Origin: CAINEC01 sp046052065
Lineage (GTDB): Bacteria; Bacteroidota; Bacteroidia; AKYH767-A; OLB10
NCBI GenBank assembly: GCA_046052065.1
Contig: JBJOND010000057.1
Location: forward strand, 1 to 19,469
Direction of reading: 5' to 3'
Length of the DNA stretch: 19,469 nt
Below, piece after piece: positions 1-6,745 of the stretch. The position numbers and the translations under genes are program-made. The notes below the pieces were generated by a model. That model ran no database searches. It was given only the letters and a program-made list of their open reading frames with translations, and was not told the origin of the DNA. The first letter of the stretch is position 1; each line of letters begins with the position of its first letter.

Positions 1-275
1 TAGATAAAAAGGGCGAGACCTTACGCATTATTCAGCAGTTAAGAGATGAAGTGCATCGTTTTGGAATTACGCACCACCGCAACAAGCGCAGCAAAGGGGT
101 TATTAAAACTGAGTTATCCGACATTAAGGGCATTGGCGACAAGCTAGCGGAAAAATTGCTTCGCGAATTTAAATCGGTGAAGCGCATCAAAGAAGCCTCA
201 TTCGAAGAACTCACCGCCCTCATAGGCAAGTCCAAAGCCGAACTGGTGATGAATGGCTTGAAGGGGGAGGGGTGA
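1..275 (+). CDS. uvrC: UvrABC excinuclease subunit C, C-terminal part (5' end outside window)
   Basis: This is the tail of the nucleotide-excision-repair nuclease UvrC, which with UvrB cuts DNA on both sides of a bulky lesion. The reading frame is open from base 3 and ends with TGA at 273-275. It encodes about 90 residues. The first part carries the conserved RDEVHRFGITHHR motif at the end of the RNase H-like 5'-incision domain. The second part is a tandem helix-hairpin-helix domain with the motifs IKGIGDKLAEKLL and LIGKSKAELV, which bind DNA non-specifically. The family is recognised from these motifs. The GIY-YIG 3'-incision domain and UvrB-binding region lie upstream, outside the window. 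No terminator is evident in the 50 bases that follow. Confidence 0.93.
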   Translation, partial: DKKGETLRIIQQLRDEVHRFGITHHRNKRSKGVIKTELSDIKGIGDKLAEKLLREFKSVKRIKEASFEELTALIGKSKAELVMNGLKGEG

Positions 276-325
276 TTTGAAAAACGAATGATGATTTTGT
301 AACTTAGTAAAAATAATAAGAGTTA

Positions 326-568
326 ATGAATCAAGCCGATATAATTAGAAATGAAATCATTGATAAGCTTTTGACAATATCAGATAAAGATTATCTAGCT
401 GCACTATCACAAATTGTTGATAGTGTTGTTGTGAAAGAAGGGAAAATAAAACTTACAGAAGAGCAAAAGATAATGCTACAAATGAGCGAAGAAGATTATA
501 ATGAGGGGAGAATTCTTTCACAAGAAAATTTAGACCAGTCGGATTTTGAATGGTTAAAAGGAAAATAG
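326..568 (+). CDS. Small acidic protein, probable orphan type II antitoxin
   Basis: An 80-residue acidic protein with no signal peptide or membrane segment. I do not recognise a named family with certainty. The layout resembles small Bacteroidota antitoxins that precede RelE/ParE-type toxins: a helical N-terminal half (about residues 1-35), a linker, and a C-terminal tail with SEEDYNEGRILSQENL and a final DFEWLKGK, which would be the toxin-wrapping region. The strongest support is context. A second ATG inside its last codons (550) opens a frame that reads like the first residues of a RelE/ParE toxin but stops after 16 codons, as is typical of overlapping antitoxin-toxin operons. The toxin is missing, so the antitoxin would be an orphan, or may now serve as leader gene of the Nudix-helicase operon 28 bases downstream. 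The antitoxin assignment is inference; that it is a real gene is more likely than not. Confidence 0.6.
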   Translation: MNQADIIRNEIIDKLLTISDKDYLAALSQIVDSVVVKEGKIKLTEEQKIMLQMSEEDYNEGRILSQENLDQSDFEWLKGK

Positions 569-600
569 TTTGGACGGATATTTTTAAAAGAAAAGCATGA
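550..600 (+). pseudogene. 5' remnant of a RelE/ParE-family toxin gene
   Basis: An ATG at 550-552, in the +1 frame inside the end of the antitoxin-like gene, opens a 16-codon frame reading MVKRKIVWTDIFKRKA before TGA at 598-600. A basic start followed by IVWT resembles the first beta-strand of many RelE/ParE mRNA interferases and gyrase inhibitors. The overlap with the upstream antitoxin frame is the usual toxin-antitoxin arrangement. The rest of the toxin (about 80 further residues would be expected) is absent, and the stop codon overlaps the ATG of the Nudix gene. The simplest reading is that the accessory block replaced or was inserted into the toxin gene near 580-596. The fragment is very short, so chance resemblance cannot be excluded. 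Confidence 0.45.
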
Positions 601-1001
601 AGAGAATTGAAGTAGTTGCAGCAATAATAAAACACAACAATAAAATATTATGCGTGCAACGAGGTGAAAATAAGCTTCCATACATTTCAAGAAAATTCGA
701 ATTTCCAGGTGGTAAAATTGAAGAAGGAGAAACAAAAGAAGAAACGATTAAGAGAGAGATTAAGGAAGAGTTAAATATGGCTATTCATGTCAAGGATGAA
801 TTTATCACAGTAAATCATCAGTATCCAGATTTTAATTTAACAATGCATAGTTTTATTTGTGATTGCGATAACCCTGAATTAACATTAACTGAGCATATAG
901 ATTACAAATGGCTTTCAAAAAATGAGATGGAACATTTAGACTGGGCCGCAGCGGATATTCCAATTGTAAATAAATTAATTAATAGTTCAAATGAATTATA
1001 G
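597..1001 (+). CDS. Nudix hydrolase, MutT/(d)NTP pyrophosphohydrolase type
   Basis: A 134-residue single-domain Nudix protein. Such enzymes hydrolyse a nucleoside diphosphate linked to another group, usually releasing pyrophosphate or NMP. The Nudix box is intact at about residues 39-61: G, five residues, E, seven residues, then REIKEEL, so all the metal-binding glutamates are present. The usual Gly after EEL is Asn, as in several MutT/NudG-like enzymes. The segment KFEFPGGKIEEGE and the start VVAAIIKHNNKILCVQR are typical of the MutT/CTP pyrophosphohydrolase branch. The stop overlaps the helicase gene start by 11 bases (991-1001), so the two are translationally coupled and probably act together. 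Likely substrates are damaged or modified nucleotides, but substrate cannot be read from sequence. Start ATG 597 overlaps the toxin-remnant stop. Confidence 0.9.
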   Translation: MKRIEVVAAIIKHNNKILCVQRGENKLPYISRKFEFPGGKIEEGETKEETIKREIKEELNMAIHVKDEFITVNHQYPDFNLTMHSFICDCDNPELTLTEHIDYKWLSKNEMEHLDWAAADIPIVNKLINSSNEL

Positions 1002-4000
1002 TTTAGAACAAAGTTTAAAAGCGGGGTTTATCAATTATCAAAGTCCAGCTAATAATGAATACCTACCACAATTTTTAGTAAATGATAAAATTGAAAACAA
1101 AAAAATATTGTCTACAATTTTACATGAACTTAATACATGTGATGAGTTTTGGTTTTCTGTTGCATTTGTAACTACTAGTGGAATTGCGGCATTGATAGAA
1201 ACTCTAATCACATTAAAAAATAAAGGAATAAAAGGTAAAATACTCGTTTCACAATACTTAAATTTTACACAACCAGAGGCGTTAAAGAGATTATTAAAAT
1301 TTGAAAATATTGAATTAAAAATAGCCGTAGATAATGAATTCCATTCAAAAGGCTATTTATTCAGAAAGAAGAACATTTACAATTTAATAATTGGTAGTAG
1401 TAATCTAACAGCAAATGCATTATGCAGTAATGTTGAATGGAATTTAAAAATCAGTGCTAATGATAATAGCCATATTATTCTTAATGCTTTAAAAGAATTT
1501 GATAGTGAATATAAAAAATCGGTTTTCGTTACAGAAGAATTTATAAGCAGCTATTTTAAGTTATACCAACAGCAGTTTGAATTATCAAGAGCACTTAAAA
1601 ATCAATTTGAATTAACGGGTAATCAAAATATAACCCCAAATTCAATGCAAAAAGAGGCTTTGAAAAGAATCGAAAGTATTCGCCTAGAAAATAAAAACAA
1701 AGCGCTCTTAATATCGGCAACGGGAACAGGCAAAACATATTTATCGGCTTTTGATGTTAAACGCGTAAACCCAAAGAAATTTTTATTTATTGTACACAGA
1801 TTGAATATTGCAAAGGCTGCACAAAAGGCCTATCAAAATATTTTTGGCAAAACGAAAAGTATGGGATTTTTTTCAGGAAACGATAAAGATGTAGAAGCCG
1901 ATTTTATTTTTTCAACAATACAAACAATATCAAAAGAAGACAATTTAAGACGGTTTAAACCAGAAGAATTCGATTACATCGTAATTGATGAAACACACAG
2001 AGCAAGTGCAGATTCCTATCAAAAAATATTGAATTATTTTAAACCTAGGTTTTTATTAGGTATGACAGCGACACCTGAACGAACAGATGGTTTAGATGTG
2101 TTCAAATTATTTGATTACAATATTGCTTATGAAATACGATTACATAAAGCACTCGAAGAAAATATTTTAAGTTCATTTCATTATTACGGTGTAACCGATA
2201 TAACAGTTGATGGTAAAGTTTTAGAGGAGAATGCAGATTTTAAATTATTAACATCTAATGAAAGGATAGATAAAATAATTGAAAAAGCTCAGCTTTATGG
2301 TTGTGACGATGGTAATGTCAGAGGTCTTATTTTTTGTTCTAAAAAAGAGGAAGCGCTTGAACTATCAAAAGGCTTTAATAATCGAGGGTTAAAAACTATT
2401 ACATTGACAGATAATAGTACTGAGCAAGAAAGAGCAAAGGCAATTGAAAAGCTAGAATCCGATATTAAAGAGTTAGATTATATTTTTACCGTTGACATAT
2501 TTAATGAAGGGATAGATATTCCGCGCGTCAATCAGATTATAATGTTAAGGCCAACACAATCGGCCATAATATTTATACAACAATTAGGTAGAGGGTTAAG
2601 AAAAATTGTTGATAAGGATTATTTAACAGTAATAGACTTCATTGGTAATTATCAGAATAATTTTTTAGTGCCAATTGCACTTTTTGGCGATTCAACTTAT
2701 AATAAAGATAAATTAAGAAAGTTAATGACTAGTGGTAGTAATCAAATACCAGGTGCATCTACAATAAATTTTGATAAAATAGCAAAGGAAAAAATATTTA
2801 AAGCCATTGATAATGCAAATATGCAGAAAGTAAAGGATTTAGATAATGATTATAAGTTGCTAAAATTTAAGTTGGGCAAAACACCAATGATGGTTGATTT
2901 TTTAGATCATGGTTCACGCGATCCATTTCTTTTTGTTAAGCAATCAAAATCATATTTTAATTATATTTTAAGACATGAAACACATTTGTTAAATAGATTA
3001 AATAAAAATGAAATTAAATTATTAGAACTATTTGCTAACGAAATTAATAATGGCAAAAGGGTTGAAGAGTCAATTATTTTAAATGAAATTCTTAATAAGA
3101 AAAAAATTACCATATTAAATTTAAAAAACATTATTAAAGTAAATTATGGGTATGAAGTCTCAGATGAAAATATAATTTCCTATGTAAATAATTTGAACTT
3201 TGTTTTTATAAACAATAAAAGAAATATTGTTAAAATAAGCGATAATGAATTTGTTATAGATAATGATTTATTGACAGCAATGAGAAATGAATTGTTTTTA
3301 TCTTTTTTAAATGATAATATTAAATATTCTATCAAACAATTTGAAAATAATTTTAATAAACAGCTATTTACAAATGGATTTATTAGATATAATAAATATT
3401 CCAGAAAAGATGTTTTTCGAATTCTAAATTGGGAACAGAAGCCAATTGAACAAAATGTTGGAGGTTATTTAGTCAGTAAGGACAAAACAAATTGTCCCAT
3501 ATTTGTCAATTATAAAAAATCTGAAAATATTACAAACTCCATTAAATATGAGGATCGATTTTTAAACAATCGAGAATTTGAATGGATGAGTAAGAATAAA
3601 AGAACACTTAATAGTCCAGATGTAAAAACTATTATAAATCAAGAATCAAACATTAGATTACCTCTTTTTATTAAAAAAAGTAATGATGAAGGTTTGGATT
3701 TTTATTACATGGGAGATGTTAATGTAATTGAAACTAGTGTTGTGCAAACAACAATTGAAAATGACAAAGGACAAAAAATGCCAATTGTTAAAATGAATTT
3801 TATTCTAAATCATGTTGTTGAAGAGCAAATTTATAATTATATAATTGATGAATCCGATGTCTCCGAACAAGATATCATAAAAAACGATACTAGTGTTTAC
3901 AATATTTTAGATGATTATAAAGTAAAACAATTTGTAAATACATTGCCCTTAATTAATTTAAAGGCAGCTGCGGGTGAGTTTAGCAACCTTCAAAATATTG

Positions 4001-4377
4001 AAGTAGAATCATGGATACAGCTTAACAAGGACTTTAATTACAAACCAGGTTATTTTGTTTGCCAGGTATTAGGCGAGTCTATGAATAAAATTATTCCAAA
4101 TGGTTCTTGGTGTTTATTTAAAGAAGACTGCGGTGGCAGTAGAAATGGGAAAGTGGTATTGGTGTATAGAAAAGATTATGTTGACTCTGATTTTGGTAGT
4201 TGCTTTACAGTGAAATTATATGAAAGTGAGAAAACCAAAGTTGGTGATAGTTGGAGACACACGAAAATAACACTTAAACCACAGTCATTGAATAATGACT
4301 ACGAGGATATAGTATTGCAAGAAGAAGAGTTGTCGGAATTTAAAGTAGTAGGAGAATTTGTTGAGGTGTTAAAATAA
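991..4377 (+). CDS. PLD nuclease - SF2 helicase - DUF3427-like - LexA/S24 self-cleavage protein
   Basis: A 1128-residue cytoplasmic multidomain protein. Residues about 25-180 form a PLD-type nuclease domain with one HKD-like motif: H118-S-K120, then G135-SSNLT140. Residues about 215-560 form an SF2 DEAH-like helicase: Walker A A243-TGTGKT249, DETH 333-336, motif III T359-A-T361 and motif VI Q530-QLGRGLR537. Residues about 600-980 resemble DUF3427, with YEDRF 853-857, W865-MSKNKR and LFIKKSND at 892-899. Residues about 985-1128 form a LexA/S24-type domain: LPLINLKAAAGEF with the putative scissile bond A994-G995, nucleophile motif GESM (Ser1030), and FTVK with the general base Lys1075. PLD-helicase-DUF3427 proteins are a known family of unknown function. 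The S24 fusion suggests autoproteolytic control. The gene is strikingly A/T-rich, overlaps the Nudix gene by 11 bases, and ends one base before the convergent WYL gene. A role in phage defence or DNA-damage response is inference. Confidence 0.9.
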   Translation: MNYSLEQSLKAGFINYQSPANNEYLPQFLVNDKIENKKILSTILHELNTCDEFWFSVAFVTTSGIAALIETLITLKNKGIKGKILVSQYLNFTQPEALKRLLKFENIELKIAVDNEFHSKGYLFRKKNIYNLIIGSSNLTANALCSNVEWNLKISANDNSHIILNALKEFDSEYKKSVFVTEEFISSYFKLYQQQFELSRALKNQFELTGNQNITPNSMQKEALKRIESIRLENKNKALLISATGTGKTYLSAFDVKRVNPKKFLFIVHRLNIAKAAQKAYQNIFGKTKSMGFFSGNDKDVEADFIFSTIQTISKEDNLRRFKPEEFDYIVIDETHRASADSYQKILNYFKPRFLLGMTATPERTDGLDVFKLFDYNIAYEIRLHKALEENILSSFHYYGVTDITVDGKVLEENADFKLLTSNERIDKIIEKAQLYGCDDGNVRGLIFCSKKEEALELSKGFNNRGLKTITLTDNSTEQERAKAIEKLESDIKELDYIFTVDIFNEGIDIPRVNQIIMLRPTQSAIIFIQQLGRGLRKIVDKDYLTVIDFIGNYQNNFLVPIALFGDSTYNKDKLRKLMTSGSNQIPGASTINFDKIAKEKIFKAIDNANMQKVKDLDNDYKLLKFKLGKTPMMVDFLDHGSRDPFLFVKQSKSYFNYILRHETHLLNRLNKNEIKLLELFANEINNGKRVEESIILNEILNKKKITILNLKNIIKVNYGYEVSDENIISYVNNLNFVFINNKRNIVKISDNEFVIDNDLLTAMRNELFLSFLNDNIKYSIKQFENNFNKQLFTNGFIRYNKYSRKDVFRILNWEQKPIEQNVGGYLVSKDKTNCPIFVNYKKSENITNSIKYEDRFLNNREFEWMSKNKRTLNSPDVKTIINQESNIRLPLFIKKSNDEGLDFYYMGDVNVIETSVVQTTIENDKGQKMPIVKMNFILNHVVEEQIYNYIIDESDVSEQDIIKNDTSVYNILDDYKVKQFVNTLPLINLKAAAGEFSNLQNIEVESWIQLNKDFNYKPGYFVCQVLGESMNKIIPNGSWCLFKEDCGGSRNGKVVLVYRKDYVDSDFGSCFTVKLYESEKTKVGDSWRHTKITLKPQSLNNDYEDIVLQEEELSEFKVVGEFVEVLK

Positions 4378-4378
4378 C

Positions 4379-5284
4379 TCACCCCTTCATCAACCTATCA
4401 AACTTTTCCTTCAAGGCTTTTTTGAGGGCAGGACTACCAACAACGATTAACTCGTCGGAGAAGCCCATGATAAAACGAGTGATGGGTGTAAGGTTATACA
4501 CCTTCGTTTTGAAAAGGTATTGGTGCGTCTTGCTGGATTTTACTTTCTTAATGTATTTCTCGGTAGATGGATACTGCTCTTTTAATAAAACGTAAGACCG
4601 TACCGTTAGTAATAACTCAATCTCATATTGCTGCTTGGCAAATGGAAATCCGAATACATCCGGTTGATGGGCCTCATGTAATTTTTCAAACTGGAAATTT
4701 TTAGTGCCTACCGTTACTCCACTGATGCGCTCGATGTTAAAGTATTTGTTGGTTTTCGTTTTTACCTCGTAAGCAATTAGGTTTTGGTAGTTATCTGTAA
4801 AGGCAATGGGCTCTACTACGCGGTCGCTTATGGAGTTAGAATTTGTGCTGTGGTATTTCTTTAAGGTCGCTTGCTTCTTGTCATTAATGGCCGTGTTTAA
4901 TGCATCTACAATTTTATTAAGATGCACTTTCAATAATAAATTAGTATCGCTGTTTAAAGAAGATCGTACGTAGAGCTTTTTTAAAATACCATCTTTTAAT
5001 TTTGTTTTCTTGCCAGCTGTTAGCAATAGTTTTTTTAAAAGCATCACCTCTTCATCCGTGAAATTATTCTCGTAGCTGTCTTCGTTACCGCCTAATATTT
5101 TATAATGTCCAAAGGCGTCTTTCTCAATGCTAAATCCTAACTCCGTTAAGAGCGCAAAATAACGATACACCGTTCGCTCGGTACTGTTTAATACATCAGA
5201 TAAAAACCGAATCGATTTTGCCGGATTCGTTTTTAAAAGGGTAATTAATTTTAATACACGAAGGATTTTATGCTGGTTGTACAT
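4379..5284 (-). CDS. HTH-WYL domain transcriptional regulator
   Basis: A 301-residue regulator. Residues 1-60 form a winged helix-turn-helix (RFLSDVLNSTERTVYRYFALLTEL; the recognition helix includes STERTVYRY). Residues about 150-300 form a WYL-type ligand-sensing domain and its C-terminal extension. The core WYL motif is replaced by NLIAYEVKTK, followed by the conserved YFNIERISGV strand (form F-x-L/I-x-R-I). WYL regulators respond to nucleic acid or nucleotide-like ligands, and several control defence islands (for example BrxR/CapW). The gene starts 15 bases after the stop of the prolyl isomerase gene, so it could be read from that operon. Its end lies one base from the end of the helicase gene on the other strand. 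Whether it regulates that helicase is unknown; the orientation is convergent, so regulation would have to be in trans. The family call is firm, the target is not. Confidence 0.85.
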   Translation of the reverse strand: MYNQHKILRVLKLITLLKTNPAKSIRFLSDVLNSTERTVYRYFALLTELGFSIEKDAFGHYKILGGNEDSYENNFTDEEVMLLKKLLLTAGKKTKLKDGILKKLYVRSSLNSDTNLLLKVHLNKIVDALNTAINDKKQATLKKYHSTNSNSISDRVVEPIAFTDNYQNLIAYEVKTKTNKYFNIERISGVTVGTKNFQFEKLHEAHQPDVFGFPFAKQQYEIELLLTVRSYVLLKEQYPSTEKYIKKVKSSKTHQYLFKTKVYNLTPITRFIMGFSDELIVVGSPALKKALKEKFDRLMKG

Positions 5285-5299
5285 GCTAACAACAATTGA

Positions 5300-6745
5300 T
5301 TATTTCTTTTGAAACTTCGATTGATACGTTAAGCCATCCTGCATCACATGTATCAAATACATTCCATTTGTTAACGTAGAAATATCTTTATTCAGTATGT
5401 GCTTGTCTTGCGAGGAGATGAAATAATTTTCATCTGCAACTAGTTTTCCTGAAAGATCTTCTATGCGTAAATTGATTTTACCACTAATCGTTTCCGGTAA
5501 CTTAATGCTAATAACATCATTCGCAGGATTAGGATAAACAGCTAATGTATTTGTGGCTTGAATACTTCCAATGCCTGCTGTTGTTCCTGTAACAAAAGTG
5601 AACTTAGGACTCCAAGGACCTAATACGGATCCATCTAGACTGCGCATGCGCCAGTAGTAACGTGTGTTAGGCAATAGACTAAATTGTTGAGACGTGTTCG
5701 TTAATCCAGTAAGGTTATGAATCAGATAGGTACCACTAAAGGAAGTAGCTGTAGCAACTTGTAAAGTGTAAGAGGAAGCTCCGTTGGAAGGGTTCCATAA
5801 TAATACAGGATTAGTTACCACATTCGTTGCTGAATCAGGAGGGAAAACTAATTCAGGAGCACCAGCAATTGTTGTGAAATCATTTACCACAGAGTTTAAA
5901 CTTTCATGTCCGCCGTTGTTTGATCGTACTCTCCAGAAGTATTTAGTGTATCCTAAAAATGTTGGCGACTGAATATAGGTTAATGCAGTTGTTTTTGAAT
6001 AATAAATCGATGAGAACAATGAATCTGTACTAAACTCCACGGTATATAAAATCGCTTCAGGCACTGCTGTCCACTGATAAGGCGTAGTGGCTAATACTCC
6101 CGTTGCATGATTCGCAGGTAAGGTTTGCGTAGGTGCGTTAGGGATAGTATCATTCACTCCAATGTATGTGACAAACATTTCAATCTTTTGTAGCGGTACA
6201 TCGTTTGCATCTCTTGGAGAAGCTACAATGGTATCTACTACTTCCATTCCTTCTGTTACTTTTCCAAACACCGTGTATTGTCCATCTAAGAAAGTAGCAT
6301 TCGCAACGCAAACATAAAATTGTGAATTTGCACTGTTGATGTTGGTATCGCGCGCGGCACCAATAATACCTCTTAAATGTCGCACAGGACTAAATTCAGC
6401 ATTCACTGTTGGCTGATTCGGATTGCCATTTCCCCATGTAGAGATTGGTCCGTTGATAGAATTAGGATCTCCACCTTGAATAACAAAACCTGGAACTACA
6501 CGATGAAAGGCGGTGCTATCAAACGCTTGTGCATTCGCAAGGCTGTCAAAATTATTTACATGATTCGGTGCTACGAGCGGAAACAATTCAATGTTGAATG
6601 TTCCGAGATAATTTCCTGCACGCGTTGTTACAATTTGATAACGTGGTTTATCAATTCCTTGTGCATGAATAAAAGTTGTTGCAAAAAGAAAACTACATAC
6701 AAGAAGTAAAACTAATCGTTGTGGGTTGAATAATTTATTTTCCAT
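5300..6745 (-). CDS. Secreted cyclophilin-type peptidyl-prolyl isomerase with Fn3-like repeats and T9SS tail
   Basis: A 481-residue exported protein. Residues 1-29 are a Sec signal peptide ending in FIHAQ. Residues about 33-198 are a cyclophilin domain that catalyses cis-trans isomerisation of X-Pro bonds. FHRVVPGFVIQGGD (80-93) carries the catalytic Arg82, and SQFYVCV (141-147) and FGKVTEGMEVVD follow as expected. Residues about 205-292 and 296-390 are two related beta-sandwich repeats with the pattern YxWRxRSxxG, probably Fn3-like. Residues about 397-481 are a type A T9SS C-terminal sorting domain (LAVYPNPANDVISI and GMYLIHV). The protein should therefore pass the outer membrane by the type IX system and be attached or released at the surface. 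It overlaps the upstream S8 protease gene by 11 bases (6735-6745), so the two form an operon of secreted proteins, with the WYL gene 15 bases downstream. Confidence 0.92.
   Translation of the reverse strand: MENKLFNPQRLVLLLVCSFLFATTFIHAQGIDKPRYQIVTTRAGNYLGTFNIELFPLVAPNHVNNFDSLANAQAFDSTAFHRVVPGFVIQGGDPNSINGPISTWGNGNPNQPTVNAEFSPVRHLRGIIGAARDTNINSANSQFYVCVANATFLDGQYTVFGKVTEGMEVVDTIVASPRDANDVPLQKIEMFVTYIGVNDTIPNAPTQTLPANHATGVLATTPYQWTAVPEAILYTVEFSTDSLFSSIYYSKTTALTYIQSPTFLGYTKYFWRVRSNNGGHESLNSVVNDFTTIAGAPELVFPPDSATNVVTNPVLLWNPSNGASSYTLQVATATSFSGTYLIHNLTGLTNTSQQFSLLPNTRYYWRMRSLDGSVLGPWSPKFTFVTGTTAGIGSIQATNTLAVYPNPANDVISIKLPETISGKINLRIEDLSGKLVADENYFISSQDKHILNKDISTLTNGMYLIHVMQDGLTYQSKFQKK

Noticed and set aside
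597..4377. Mokosh-type defence system, from the helicase plus PLD nuclease combination
   Set aside because: Mokosh uses a different helicase class and domain order; here the helicase is SF2 DEAH-like with DUF3427 and S24 parts and a Nudix partner.
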